Assembly: GCA_950097015.1 (NCBI GenBank)
Contig: CATNEN010000041.1
Location: 124,001-188,000, forward strand
Direction of reading: 5' to 3'
DNA: 64,000 nucleotides
From: Macrostomum hystrix
Taxonomy: Eukaryota > Platyhelminthes > Macrostomidae
Shown: positions 1 to 11,056 of the stretch, one piece after another
Position numbering within the stretch: the first letter of the stretch is position 1
Layout of the letters: each line of letters opens with the position of its first letter
Program-made: the position numbers and the translations under genes
The notes under the pieces: model-generated
Told to the model about the DNA's origin: nothing
Database searches by the model: none
Seen by the model: only the letters and a program-made list of their open reading frames with translations

Positions 1-32
1 GCAAGCAAATAGGAGCGGCTCAGGACGGCAGC

Positions 33-1573
33 ATGGAAGCCAATGGCTCTGCGGCTAGCCAGGAGGGTCGAGTGGAGGGATCAGCAGAATTGACTCGAGA
101 CAAACAGCAAACTTCTGACAGCAGCAGCTCTGGTGAGGACAGCGAACCTGATAGCGGGAAGCGGAAAAGGAAGCAGAAGCTCATCAACAAGTCAGAGAAA
201 GGAGATGCGGATCCAACTGTGGTTGCTGTTGCAAGTACAACTGTCAGCGTCAATCTAAATGCGGATGCGGATGCGGATGCGGATGCGGATGCAAATGCGG
301 ATGCAAATGCGGATGCGGATGCAAATGCGGATGCGGATGCAAATGCGGATTGCGGATGCAAATGCGGATGCGGATGCAAATGCGGATGCGGATGCAAATG
401 CGGATGCGGATGCAAATGCGGATGCAAATGCGGATGCAAATGCGGATACAAATGCGGATGCGGATGCAAATGCGGATGCAAATGCGGATGCAAATGCGGA
501 TGCATATGCGAATGCGGATGCGGATGCGGATGCGGATGCAGATGCGGATGCAAATGCGGATGCGGATGCAAATGCGGATGAAAATGCGGATGCATATGCG
601 AATGCGGATGCGGATGCAAATGCGGATGCAAATGCGGATGCGGATGCCGATGCAGATGATGATAAATCAAGTGTGAAAGTGGACACAAATTCGGATGTAG
701 AGACCGTGCTAGGTGCGCATATCTATGCGGGTGTGGATGCCAATTCGAGCAGCCGGTCTCTGCCGCCCGCGGTGCAAAAGCAGCTCCAAGAGGCCGGCGT
801 CATGGCCGACCAGCACCGCCTGTACTACCAGACCTATCTGCGACTCGAGATGGGCAGAGATCATGTGACCCGAGAGGACATGTACACAGCGCTTCAACTG
901 CTAGGCCAGTGCCCGCAAAGCCAGGAAGAGGTGCGAAATATGTGTCAAAACTTTTAATTCATGGATGAAACCACATGAAAAGCTGTACATTGTATACCGT
1001 TGGCCCTCTAAGCTCAATCTATTCACGTAGATTATGGTTCTAATTCTTTCTCTAGTGCAAATGAAGAAAGTCCTATTACTAAGAATTAGAATTCGCCTCT
1101 TCTGTTCTGCCAGGTGATGCAGCAGCTGAGCGAGCACGACGGGGGTTCCCCGAACGGACGCCTGTCACTTGGCGAGTTCGCCGCATTCTGTGCCACCGTG
1201 TGCCGCAGTCGGGAGGCGGTGCGCGCAGAGCTGGAGGCCAGCTTTCGAGTCTTCGACACGGACGGCAGCGGCTACCTGGACCGTCAGGAGCTACACCGCG
1301 CTCTCTTTGGCGATGGAGACGGAGGGGAGGACTTCGAGGAGCTGGCGCGGCTCGCTGATACCAATGGTGATGGCAAGATCGACTGCGTTGGTAAGGCCTC
1401 ACAAAGTTGCTCACGAAGTGAAGAGGATGGCAATGCGTGTGATTGGCTAATGAAAGCTAACCAAGAATTCCTTCGCGACCTGACCCGCAGAGTTCTGCCG
1501 GCTGGTCACAATGGGCATCGAGGAGATGCGGGAGCAGGATGCCGCTGAAGGCAGCAAAGGATCTGGTCACTAA
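33..1573 (+). CDS. EF-hand calcium-binding protein with long Asn-Ala-Asp repeat
   Basis: Three exons fit: 33-930, 1114-1390 and 1491-1573 (stop TAA 1571-1573), with GT-AG introns and matching phase, giving about 418 aa. The N-terminus is hydrophilic and includes a basic KRKRKQK stretch, a possible nuclear signal. A low-complexity Asn/Ala/Asp repeat follows at roughly residues 73-208. The C-terminal half holds a degenerate EF-hand-like segment (SEHDGGSPNGRLSLGEF) and two canonical EF loops, DTDGSGYLDRQE and DTNGDGKIDCVE; the second is split by intron 2. This supports calcium binding, but no named family is recognised. One extra T at about 350-351 shifts the frame inside the repeat: the start codon is in one frame and the EF-hands in another. 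The open frame continues without a stop on both sides, so a sequencing error, a repeat-slippage allele or a broken gene are all possible. Confidence 0.7.
259..655 (+). repeat. GATGCG/GATGCAAAT coding microsatellite
   Basis: Tandem units of GATGCG and GATGCAAAT lie inside exon 1 of the EF-hand gene. In the main frame they encode alternating Ala-Asp and Asn-Ala-Asp. Every unit length is a multiple of 3, so copy number can change without frameshift, except at the single extra T near 350. All three forward frames are open across it (Ala-Asp, Met-Arg and Cys-Gly series). Confidence 0.95.
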
Positions 1574-1646
1574 CGGAGACTTTTGCACAGGCCAAACTTT
1601 GTCTGGCCTATTTATTTTGTTCACCAATTTTTCAGTGATATAAGTG

Positions 1647-1652
1647 AATAAA
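1647..1652 (+). terminator. Polyadenylation signal AATAAA
   Basis: AATAAA lies 74 bp after the EF-hand stop codon in AT-rich sequence. It is the likely 3' end signal of that gene. Confidence 0.5.
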
Positions 1653-2059
1653 TGCAGTTTAATTTGCTTGCTAAAACTCATAATCTCTGCCATGTCTTGC
1701 TTTTTAACATCCAAGTACAAAGAAAAATAACTTACTGCGGGAACATCACAAAATTAACGACAGACAAACTTTATCTCTGGTCACCAAGAGAAACATTTGA
1801 GCAATCGATCAGGTAGGCTGTTTTATTTGAAAGCGGCGCTGAAATCTTGATTTCTATAAGCGCTGGGAAGAAACAATGAAGAGATGGACAGCAGCCAATA
1901 TAATGTGGCAACACTGACTGTAGTTAAAACTCGGGACATCACAGAGCCTGTTTCATTAAGAAAATTCTAGGTCTGTGGATGCCACAAGTTCGGGGAGTCG
2001 TTTCGAATCTCCGAAACTCTTCCCACGCCACCATTCCGCACTGAGCTGAGCCAGCGAAA

Positions 2060-4724
2060 TCAGAGCTCACCCTGGCGGGCTCCGGCCGCATCGCCGAGAA
2101 CCTGCTCTGGCGGAAGGTCGGCATTGCGGAACAGGTGGTAGTAAAAGTTGATGGCCTTCTCGTACACGGCCACCCCGATGCGCTCGTCGGTGCCGTGGTA
2201 GCGCTTGGTGTCACGCACGTGGATGTGGTTGGGTGTGAACCGGTAGACATTGCGAGTGAACTCCAGGTAGTGATTGGTATCCGTCTTGGCTACAAAAATT
2301 CCCGGCAGGACGCGAGCGTCGGAGAACACCTGCTGAGCGGTCCCAGCCACCACCTAGCGGAGGTGTGGGAGGAAAAATAAAATCAATATAACACTGACAA
2401 CATGATTTGCGAGATCGGCAGCTCATCGGAACGACCCGAGCCAAGTCAAAGTGCAACATTTTTATGTGGTATGGCTAAGAAAAACCTTGAAATAAAGATT
2501 ATAAAGACAGTATGGTCGGTTTCAATTTAACAAGCTAATCCCTGTTGTTCAGGATGCCACTCAAATGCAAGGTCGCCACACCTGGAATGCATAGCTTGAC
2601 TCGTCACAGTCGGCGACAGGCGAGGCCTCGATTCCGTCGATGACCTCAATTTGAATGCGCGGGTCGGCGATGACGTGCCTGTCGTAGTCCACTACCTGCT
2701 GAATGGTCTGGGATGGGTGGATTCGATGGTTGATCACTGCCTGGGCGCTGCTAGCCAGGACATTGTGCTTGATGCCTGCGTTGAACATGGTGACTGCTGT
2801 GGTTGTCCTGATCAGGGCGTTGGTCGTTGGAGCGAGGCCGAGCACGCTAGAATTTACAGGTGGTATTTGGCAATTGCTGGACCCCGCAGAGATTCACCTG
2901 TACAGCTGAAATGCAACTATTATCTGAGCAGCTACTGGGCTTACTAGCTGACTATGGGCCGGAACAACCACAGGTTGTTGAGCACGACTCGAGCCAGGAT
3001 GTTGCCCTGAAGAAAAAAGTGGGGTCGGAGCAAATCAGCAGATAATTTGACAAGACGATGTGGCAACTTGGGCAATCATTTAATTGCGCTCCGTGCAGCA
3101 AAGCATCACGTCAGTGGAAACGCGACTTTGAGAGTACTATAAGTAGCGGGAGTCGCACATTGGCGCACTTGCTGAGATAATACAATAGAAATCACACCGA
3201 GCCCAGTTGGGCCAGATCTACAGCCAGTGGCGCAGCCGCAGCTATTTCGTGGCGCTTCCAAAGTCTCTGTACAGCTCTTCAGTCCGTGGACTAGGAAGGC
3301 CGCCACACCCACCCCAGCTAATGCTGATACCCATTTTACAGCTTTGGCGGGGATTTGAACTCCCGAGTCCCGACCTCTCGGTAAAGTCAAGCTCCCTTGG
3401 ATAGCTTAAATGGAGCTTGTAACTGAGTGAGCTCTCTGGTCTAGAAATTCTGAGCAGACGCTCACTGGGAAGGGCAAGGTGAGGTAAGTTGATAGCAGCT
3501 CCAATATGGCCTTCTCCGGCCCGGTGCCAAGCTGAGACGGCTGCGGACTGGCCTCGAGCCGCGCCACCGCCTTGGCGAGGACGCCGATGACGCTCTCGGC
3601 TGGGGGCATGGACGAGTGGCCTGGAGTGGAGTTGTAGCTCAACCGCAGGTTCACGAAGCCTTTCTCCGACACGCCGACACTGCAAGGATTTGCCAGAAAG
3701 TGCTTGAAGCTTTTATAAAACGCAGAACAGAAATTTGCTTTTATTGACTCCGACCTCAGCTACTCACACGATGGCGGGAACATTTAGGCCGGGTACAAAG
3801 CCGTCCAGCACGACCATACCTTCGTCGGACACGAATTCGAGCTTCTGCACTTTCTCCACGGTGCGAAGGTGCTCGGCGATGCGACCTGCGCCCTGGTGGC
3901 CGTGGATCTGGCAGGGTGGAAGTGCGCTTTGTCCTAAATGTTTCTCACATCTCACATCTTTCTTAGTGTTTCTCACAATTTAGCGCCTTGACCTCAATCT
4001 AGGAACTAACCTCTTCGTCGTGACCGAACGCGACATAAAAGGTTCGCCTTGGCTTCCAGTTTTTAGCCAGTAGGAACTCCATCGCCTCCAGGATTCCCTG
4101 CAAATCGGCAGTTTGTGAGGAGTGTCGGACAACTGAGCTTAATAGAGATACCGGAGCTGCGCACTCACAAACACTCCGACTTTGTCGTCAATGGTGCCTC
4201 TGGCGTAGATGAAGCCATCCTCGATCACGCCGCCAAAGTGAGGCTTCGTCCAGTTCTGTCCGTCTGCAATAAAACTATCATGTTGTAATGACAACCCGAA
4301 TGATCAGACGCTGAACCAGACTGTCACCTGTGGGCACAACGTCCATATGGGACATGAACAGCGCAGGCAGCAGGCTTGGATCCGAGCCTTTCAGCTTGTA
4401 GAGCAGGCTGTACTGGTTCATCACCTGGTGCTGCACTACAGACTTAGTGGCATGCACCAGCGGAAAGCTGCGCTGAATGAATCTGACCATCTCGCCGAGC
4501 TGCTCCGTGTTCTGCTTGCCAATGTCGTAGGATACAGTCTGAAACCGGAGGCCCTGCTGGAAGCGAGCCAGGCGCTCCTTGGACAGCGGGATAAAGTCTT
4601 CATCGGACTTGGCGCAGGGCTGCAAGGTCAGGCGGATCTGGCGCGTGTTCAGCGTGTTGAGCAGCAGAACGCAGGCGAGGAGGCCACCAAGGCTGCAGGC
4701 AATGATGAGCACTAATCGGGCCAT
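2060..4724 (-). CDS. PM20D1: M20-family peptidase, PM20D1 (N-fatty-acyl-amino acid synthase/hydrolase)
   Basis: Eight exons on the minus strand close in phase: 4724-4328, 4263-4169, 4097-4011, 3907-3768, 3679-3466, 3006-2945, 2846-2582 and 2353-2060 (517 aa). PM20D1 enzymes reversibly condense fatty acids with amino acids and are secreted or membrane-associated. The N-terminus has a hydrophobic segment ([20 protein letters not shown], residues 4-23), a signal peptide or anchor. Family metal-site motifs are present: SHMDVVP, RGTIDDK, GHDEE and a C-terminal RYHGTDERI. The dimerisation (lid) region follows exon 4, with the strongly family-like stretch [20 protein letters not shown] in exon 7. 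The last exon ends right at a GGTGAGCTCTGA sequence that could also be a splice donor, so a further C-terminal exon is not excluded. Intron 5 holds a SINE. Confidence 0.92.
3170..3425 (-). mobile_element. tRNA-derived SINE, family A (copy 1)
   Basis: On the minus strand there is a B-box-like GAGTTCAAATCCC, then a body shared with copies at 15.4, 22.4 and 49.8 kb: GGGTGTGGCG and a near-copy of the palindrome CAGTCCATGGACTG (here with one change). It lies in PM20D1 intron 5. Ends are approximate. Confidence 0.75.
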
Positions 4725-5525
4725 GGTGAGCAGCTTACTGTGAATTCAATGCGAAGCCAATTCCAATATTCTACATTAGCCCGCGCTCTATCTTTCCTCT
4801 CTCCCCCACACCCTAGGCGCTGGCGCACGCGGTATGAAGCCCAAAGTGAATGTACATTTATGGGGTGAGGGGCGTCTGAACTGGGACGAGATTCTGCGTA
4901 CATTTGGTCATAGCCAGAGAAATTCGCGCACAATAATTACTAGCGAATGCTTAATGGCTAATAGAACTATGGCTCAAACATCTGATAAGATAGTTTAAGT
5001 GGTTCAATTAGAGTTTATCTTAGGCGCCTGGCTAAAGCTAACCTTATTCTATAGCTAGAAATTAAACCGTTGTAAACAATCTGCAACAGTGACGGAGGCG
5101 ATCATTATTGCAGAGTAAGGAGGCGCTCAGATTTCACTCTCGATGGTCAAGCTTATTAGTACTCATAGATTGAAAGGTCAATCAGTTTAGAGCCGTTCAC
5201 TGATCCATTTTAGTCCAGATTAATGCTGAAAGTGTGCTGAAAAAAGCTGGGATTTGAGCCACTATGATGCCAACTGCAGTGTCGCAAAAAAAATTATTCG
5301 CGTTAATACAAGATAGGCGGTATATTTTACAAGCTTAGACTGAATGCGCCATGCTGCTGACAATAATTGCATGAAGCTGGATCGTTTATTTATAATGGCA
5401 CATATTTATTTGGTTGCTTATCAAAGAGCATTTATCGGCAGAAAATGGCCTCTCAATAATTTAACTGCAGATTCTTATCGCATTTCCTGGATGAAGCCGC
5501 ACATTTCGCCTCAAAGATATTCGGT
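4725..5525. other. Intergenic, PM20D1 promoter side
   Basis: This is the upstream region of PM20D1 and the downstream region of the RING gene, both on the minus strand. I see no repeat and no convincing coding potential; short open frames lack domains and splice context. Confidence 0.5.
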
Positions 5526-6761
5526 TCACAATGGACACAGGGCCAGGAAGCTGAGCGGCGCGATCGTGAAGCCGTTGATCACACAGTTCTGGCAATCGCC
5601 AAGGTACAGTACGTCCCGGACCGTGTCGTATGCAAGCCCGGAGATCTTGACGGCGCAGGGCAGCTCCTTCACACACGACAGAGCGCCGTGCGTGCTCATC
5701 ATCGCCAGCCGGTAGCTGGACTTGCCACAGTCGTTTGACTTGTCGAAAGTCCGTACTGCGGCCAACAGGAGGCCTGGCGATACGAACTGCAGAAAACTCG
5801 GCTGACCATCAACTGACAGCGTGCTCAACAGACCGAGACCGTCGGCTCTAAGGACGCAGATCTGGCGGGTGTCCGCGTCACTGGCGTAGACATGCAAGTC
5901 GTCGCAGGCGATGTCCACCAGCTGCTGGAAGCCTTGACAGGCAGCGCCGGTGGGTCTGTAGTCGACGGTCCAGAAGCTGCTGACGCGCGTCCCATTACTG
6001 CTGACTACAAAGAGGCGGCGGGTGGCGACCTGGACGCAGCTGGCGGTGGGGCAGGGCAGCTCATCAATGATGTTTGACACGGTGCCCGTCAGATCGGCAA
6101 GGACTACCTGATGACGGATGAAGTCTGACAGGACCAGACGGTTGCTGCTGCGGTCGAAGCTGACTCGGTGAATGTCGTAGAACTTGTCGTCAGGCCAGGA
6201 AATCCGCCAACTGTCCACCAGCAGGCGACCGTCGAGTGCAAACAAGCGAGCATCGTCGAGATCATCTCCAACGCAGAACAGCAAGTCTGACGGCAGAGGC
6301 GGCAACTTCGTCCGCGGTTCCTGTGGAGTCCATCGCACAATCCGCTTTCTCGCCGAGTCATGAAACAGTTCAGGGTCCGTGTGCTGCAGCAGCACCAGGT
6401 CCCATGGCTCGCTTGGGCAGCTGATCTGGCTTACTAGTCGTCCGGGCCACTCGGATGCCGCTGCATTTTCTGTTTCATTCCGAAGAATCTCTGAGCGAGC
6501 GCGCACTGCCTCGAGAACTAGGTCCTCCATGGCAGTGTTCCTCTTTGCCAAGGTGGGAGCCACAGTGCAGGGTGCTCGGCACAATGGACACTCAAATCTG
6601 CCGTCCCCTTGAGAGAACAGGGCCACATAGCAGTCGCTGCACAGCGTGTGGCAGCAGGGCACCACCAGTTTGGGATTGCTGAACATGCACAGACATATCG
6701 GGCACGTGACCTTCTCTTCCAGCTCGTCAGCATGACTCTGCAGCTCTGGCAGCCTGTCCAT
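5526..6761 (-). CDS. RING-finger protein, TRIM/NHL-like, single exon
   Basis: A 411-aa open frame in one exon. The N-terminus (about residues 19-62) is a C3HC4 RING: CPICLCMF, CCHTLCSDCY and CPLCRAP. RING domains of this layout act as E3 ubiquitin ligases. A short acidic linker follows, and the remaining ~270 residues contain repeated beta-strand-like segments (for example DIHRVSFDRSSNRLVLSDF and GLAYDTVRDVLYLGD) spaced as in a six-bladed NHL-type beta-propeller. No B-box or long coiled coil is obvious, so it resembles a reduced TRIM-NHL protein. The propeller assignment is inference from pattern only. The intronless structure contrasts with its neighbours and may mean a retrocopy origin. Confidence 0.8.
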   Translation of the reverse strand: MDRLPELQSHADELEEKVTCPICLCMFSNPKLVVPCCHTLCSDCYVALFSQGDGRFECPLCRAPCTVAPTLAKRNTAMEDLVLEAVRARSEILRNETENAAASEWPGRLVSQISCPSEPWDLVLLQHTDPELFHDSARKRIVRWTPQEPRTKLPPLPSDLLFCVGDDLDDARLFALDGRLLVDSWRISWPDDKFYDIHRVSFDRSSNRLVLSDFIRHQVVLADLTGTVSNIIDELPCPTASCVQVATRRLFVVSSNGTRVSSFWTVDYRPTGAACQGFQQLVDIACDDLHVYASDADTRQICVLRADGLGLLSTLSVDGQPSFLQFVSPGLLLAAVRTFDKSNDCGKSSYRLAMMSTHGALSCVKELPCAVKISGLAYDTVRDVLYLGDCQNCVINGFTIAPLSFLALCPL

Positions 6762-7320
6762 TGCGATTTAAGCTGCCTCGAATAATGAGAAACCTGAAAT
6801 TCTAAAAATTTCTAAGGTTGAAGAAAAGTTGTAAGGCTTATAGCTGGACGAATAGCTGTCAGAGATGCAGCGAACAGTTTATACTCGCAGCAGCGATATG
6901 TTTGCAATGTTTAGCATGAAGTTCTGGCATTTTGCGTTTGGCGTTTCCGGACAAGCGCACAGACCTGGCAGCAGTTGGACACATTTTACATTTACGCGAA
7001 GCGGCATGCGATTTATTGGCCTTGACTGGTTGCATTTCAAGCCAGCCTGCGCTAAGTTTAGTTTGGAGCGGCAAGTGGGAGCCTAGCGCAATGCCTCGCA
7101 CCTGTTTGCTCTTGCCGGTCGGGCAACAATTTCTTCATATAGCCGGCGGAGCGCTACTTTCAAACGCTGAGGCCTACCTCTGTTGGCTCGCTGCTTCGTA
7201 TATTAGAAAGAAGAATCAGGTTGGGCGAAGGTGTGCTAATTAAACCATTGGCGCCCTAGCCAAATATAATTTTATGCTGGTTATTACAACAAGCTTCAAT
7301 AGGGAATCCGCAAAAGATTA
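6762..7320. other. Intergenic between divergent RING (-) and CAP-Gly (+) genes
   Basis: A divergent promoter region of about 0.56 kb. It may hide the missing first exon of the CAP-Gly gene. A 103-codon open frame at 6932-7243 has no recognisable domain and I do not call it. Confidence 0.45.
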
Positions 7321-9827
7321 GGAAAGCTTTGTGAAATTGAAACTGAGGAAGTCGAGAGTTCATCAGGAAGCAATGCCCCATCGGTAAGTTTTAGCCGTAG
7401 TTATGAATAAGCAAAACACTAACAGTTGCAGGAAACACAAAGCTTTCGCTGCCAGCTGGAGATCGAGCTTGCTGAGGGAGGGGACTCGGAGATACGCCAG
7501 TTGAGAAAGTCGCTCCGGAAGACTCGAGCCAAGGGTAAGACCTCAGCAACCGTCTCTGAGCTGACTAAGCTGCCTGAGCTGACAAAAATACCATTTTAGT
7601 CGAGAACGCGGAGTCGGTGGTCACGGCCTGCGCCCAGTTGAAGAGCTGCATCAACGACCTCGAGTGAGTTCGGTTTATCTCCTATACACATGCACTCAGG
7701 GCGGTCAGTTTCCTGACTGGGGCAATTCTCCAACAAGAAATCGATGCCCGGATTTTCTGTGATCCGCGCCGATTGGCCTTTCGCTTCATTTGGAAAATGG
7801 GAAAGATGGGAGGGAGGGAAGTGGTAAATTGGGTTCTGGAATCTTAAAAAGCACGCACTGTGCTCTGTACGGCTATCGTGCTTTTTCTTCACCGACGCGG
7901 CTCACTGCTGAGTTGCTAAGGCCGAGTGAGGCTGAAGTTTTCAGACCACTGTGCACCGGGCTACTATTGAGTTGCTAAGACTCAATCAAGAGCCCAACAA
8001 AGAAGCTTCCTGTGCCTGGCTCTCCGTGCTCAAAAAGACTATCATCTGCGTTCCATTGCAGGCTACAGACGCGTGAGAGGACAATAGAGAACGACAAACT
8101 GCGAGCTGAGCTGGTCCAAGCCAACGACCACCTGAAGGTACACCGACATGCTTGGCTTGGTAGAACCTTTTGTGCATCTGGAATGGCGTCGAGTCAGGGA
8201 ACTCGTGGAACCATTGCAGCGCGCCAAGGACACGATAGCGGAGCTGCGCAACCAGAACGAAAACCTCAAGGAGCAGGTGCGGATGGAGGTGGAGCGGCGC
8301 GCGAAACTAGAACTGGAGCTGCAGGACTGCGAGAAGGCATGCGCCGAGAATGATTCGCTTCGCGCAGAGCTCGCTGAAGTCCGGCGCGTTGCCGAGGACT
8401 CCGGCCGGCTTGTGCGATCGAGTCGGCGCCTACAGCGGCAGCAAGCCGACCAGCTGCTGGTGATCAAGTCGGAGAATGAGAGGCTGCAAAAAGCGAACGA
8501 AGGGGTTACCTCGCTGGAAGAGGAGGTGGAGGCGCTGCGAAACCTCGTTTGCGACAAAGATGAGGCCATGCAGCACCAGGCAAGGACAATGGAGGCACTC
8601 AAGGAACTCATTCAGCGACTGCGTCAGGTGCACCCGGAAATCAACGAGAGCATTGACGAGTTCTTTCGAGCGTTGACCAGCGAGGAGGAGTTGGTTGGTG
8701 AAGAGGAGCCTGAGCCACCCCGTAGAGCGGAAACGGCAAGGAATCGCAGGCGGCTGCTCGGTGCTCGTCCAAAATGCGGCGCCGTTCGAATTCCCAGCCG
8801 GAGCTCGGTCGGGCAGCCGAGGGTGCGTGGGGATGTTTAGCATAACACTAGACAGGTGCAACTGCATAGCTTGTAGAATTTAGTTAACGCCTTGGCTGTG
8901 TCCTTTCAATCTGAATTCCCTGCTTTAAGTTTCGTACTCACCATTCCCGACCTGAGATACAATGATCTGGGACGAATCACGATAGCAATTGCTGACTCGT
9001 AAAAGTTTCGCTGTCATTTCACACAGCCGCTCCGCCCAACCTACAGAGTGTTTCGGCGGCTTCGAGCCGCAGCGTTGAGCTGCAGCAGGTGGGCGATCAG
9101 CGGCGAGCCAGCCAAGCTGCGTCACGCGCCTCCACCAGGGCTGAAGCGGCCACACCTGCCGGCGCGGCGGGCTGTGTACCTTCGCGAGTGTCGTCATCCC
9201 AGCCGGTGACTTCGGCTGACTACTCAGTGGCGGCACTCAGCAAAAAGCGGCTGGATGCCGTGGCTTCGCTGTATGTACAGTTGGGCAGTCGAGTGACGGT
9301 CGAGGTTCGGGGTGAGCATTCGATTGTTGTGAGTTCCGTTTTTTGTCTTCAACGTGTTTGTGAGGTCTGACTATTAAACAAAATTGAACCTTTTGATACG
9401 GAACGACGAGTTATTCAATTTTGCGGAATCAAGTTCGGTGCTTTCACTTTACTTTATACTTTTCTTGAGCAGGCAGCCAAGAGTCTGGAATTGTGAAGTA
9501 CGTGGGGCTCGCTCACCTTGGAGACAAGGAAAAGGTATTCGTGGGAATTCGGCTGCACTCACAGCAGGGAAACACTGATGGCACCTTAGGAGGGATCAGG
9601 TACTTCACGGTGCCCAAAAACAGTGGGGTATTCGTCAGAGCGCACAAGATTTTGAGCGTATTCAACTTGAAGGTAATTAAGTGTCTCCTAAAATATGTTT
9701 TCAATGCCCTGGCTTACTGCTGCAAGTAGCTCACACTGAGTTTCTCCACTCTGCTTGTTCGTTGCAGAAGAACTGCAATGTCAGCATGGCCGAGTGCATC
9801 AAGGCCTACCTGAAGCTGCACCAATAG
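7321..9827 (+). CDS. Coiled-coil protein with C-terminal CAP-Gly domain (5' end incomplete)
   Basis: Exons 7321-7383, 7432-7534, 7600-7663, 8062-8137, 8220-8822, 9047-9311, 9473-9672 and 9768-9827 join in phase for about 477 aa. The first listed exon has no ATG, so an upstream exon is missing; its start is my guess at a TTAG acceptor. Exons 2-5 encode heptad-rich coiled coil (TIAELRNQNENLKEQVRMEV and similar) ending in an acidic stretch. A Ser/Ala-rich linker precedes the CAP-Gly-like module: GSRVTVEVRG, GIVKYVGLAHLGDKEKVFVG and GGIRYFTVPKNSGVFVR. CAP-Gly domains bind the EEY/F tails of tubulin, EB1 or CLIP proteins, so a microtubule-linked scaffold is likely. The usual GKNDG signature is replaced by a divergent loop (QQGNTDGTLGG), so ligand binding may differ. 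Confidence 0.75.
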
Positions 9828-10141
9828 CTACTGGAGCTCAGACTGCACAGACTGTTTGCACCAATAGCTACTGGAGCTCAGACTGCACAGACTGTTTGCA
9901 CCAATAGCTACTGGAGCTCAGACTGCACAGACTGTTTGCACCAATAGCTACTGGAGCTCAGACTGCACACAGACTGTTTGCACCAATAGCTACTGGAGCT
10001 CAGACTGCACAGACTGTTTGCACCAATAGCTACTGGAGCTCAGACTGCACAGACTGTTTGCACCAATAGCTACTGGAGCTCAGACTGCACACAGACTGTT
10101 TGCACCAATAGCTACTGGAGCTCAGACTGCACAGACTGTTT
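9818..10141 (+). repeat. 40-bp minisatellite beginning in the CAP-Gly stop codon
   Basis: About eight copies of a 40-bp unit (GCACCAATAGCTACTGGAGC then TCAGACTGCACAGACTGTTT; some copies 42 bp with an extra CA). The first copy contains the last codons and TAG stop of the CAP-Gly gene, so the array forms its 3' UTR. Confidence 0.95.
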
Positions 10142-10198
10142 TGTGTGATATTATGCGCTGTATGGCGTCTACTTACGTTATAATGTGAACTTCCTCTG

Positions 10199-10204
10199 AA
10201 TAAA
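10199..10204 (+). terminator. Polyadenylation signal AATAAA
   Basis: AATAAA falls about 60 bp after the 3' UTR minisatellite and is the likely end of the CAP-Gly transcript. Confidence 0.5.
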
Positions 10205-11056
10205 GCTACTAATATACCATTCCCGAGCTCCATTCCAACACCCACACGCGAGCGTGCCTGCAGTATACCTAGTGCGCGTATCTCCTCAGACACGATCGTA
10301 AATACACAGCTGCATCATTTCTAATGCTAATGGCTTTCATGTGAAAAAAGTTAATTAGCACTGCTTTTATGATGGCTACAGCAGTCCCCGATGGCATTTT
10401 ATTCCCGTTATGCGATGCCTGCAGTGCAAACTCATTGTAAACTCATTGGAATGTCTATCTCACCTGGACAGGAGGAGAATGCAATCAACTGGTTGCCAAC
10501 CAGCTAAGCTGTACAGACTGTCCGGTAAGCTCCTGTGTCCGCACAGTACTCAGCAAGGCAGGCGGGTCCCCGCTCTGCGGCACAGACAGCTGAGGAAAGA
10601 TTCAAGAGCTGAGCCAACAATGCTCGCTCCGCAGCAGCAGCGCCTCACCCCAAACTCACTTCTTCTGGGATCTTCCTCTCCCCTCCCGCGGGCCGGCAAG
10701 TTTCCACGGCAACCTCGCAGAGACCTCAGAGGTGGGGCCGGTTGTCTCGCAGACGGGAGAAAGAAACAATATGGGAAGAAGACGGAAGGAAGGCAGGCGG
10801 GGGCTGCCGGAGTTTAAAAACAGACGGCCCAGGGGGGCAGGAAGCCCAGGCCGGGCAAGCAGAGGAGAGTAGAGCAGACTCCGCACACAATACCAGGACA
10901 GCGCCAGGTTCAAAACAATAAGGACAACAAAGCGGTAGCAAGGGGTGGGAGAAAACTGTGTCCCATCTTTTGTGTGAATTTCCCGACGAAAAAGTGAGCT
11001 AATCATTGAAAAACCAATAAAAGCAAAGCTCAGCCGCGACAGTCGCCTCCCTTCAG
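10205..11056. other. Intergenic before orphan gene
   Basis: Ordinary unique sequence with purine-rich stretches near 10.73-10.87 kb. A CCCTTCAG directly before the ATG at 11057 looks like a splice acceptor, so a 5' non-coding exon of the next gene may lie here. I see no supported coding region. Confidence 0.4.

Noticed and set aside
6932-7243. 103-codon open frame upstream of the CAP-Gly gene
   Set aside because: No domain, no fitting splice donor to the next exon and atypical composition; it could only be random.
8148-8219. Start of CAP-Gly exon 5 at an ATG at 8148
   Set aside because: The phase from exon 4 fits only the CATTGCAG acceptor ending at 8219; the upstream in-frame stretch is intronic.
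10410-10817. 135-codon open frame before the orphan gene
   Set aside because: Low-complexity Gln/Arg/Pro-rich translation with an opposing frame of similar length and no recognisable motif.
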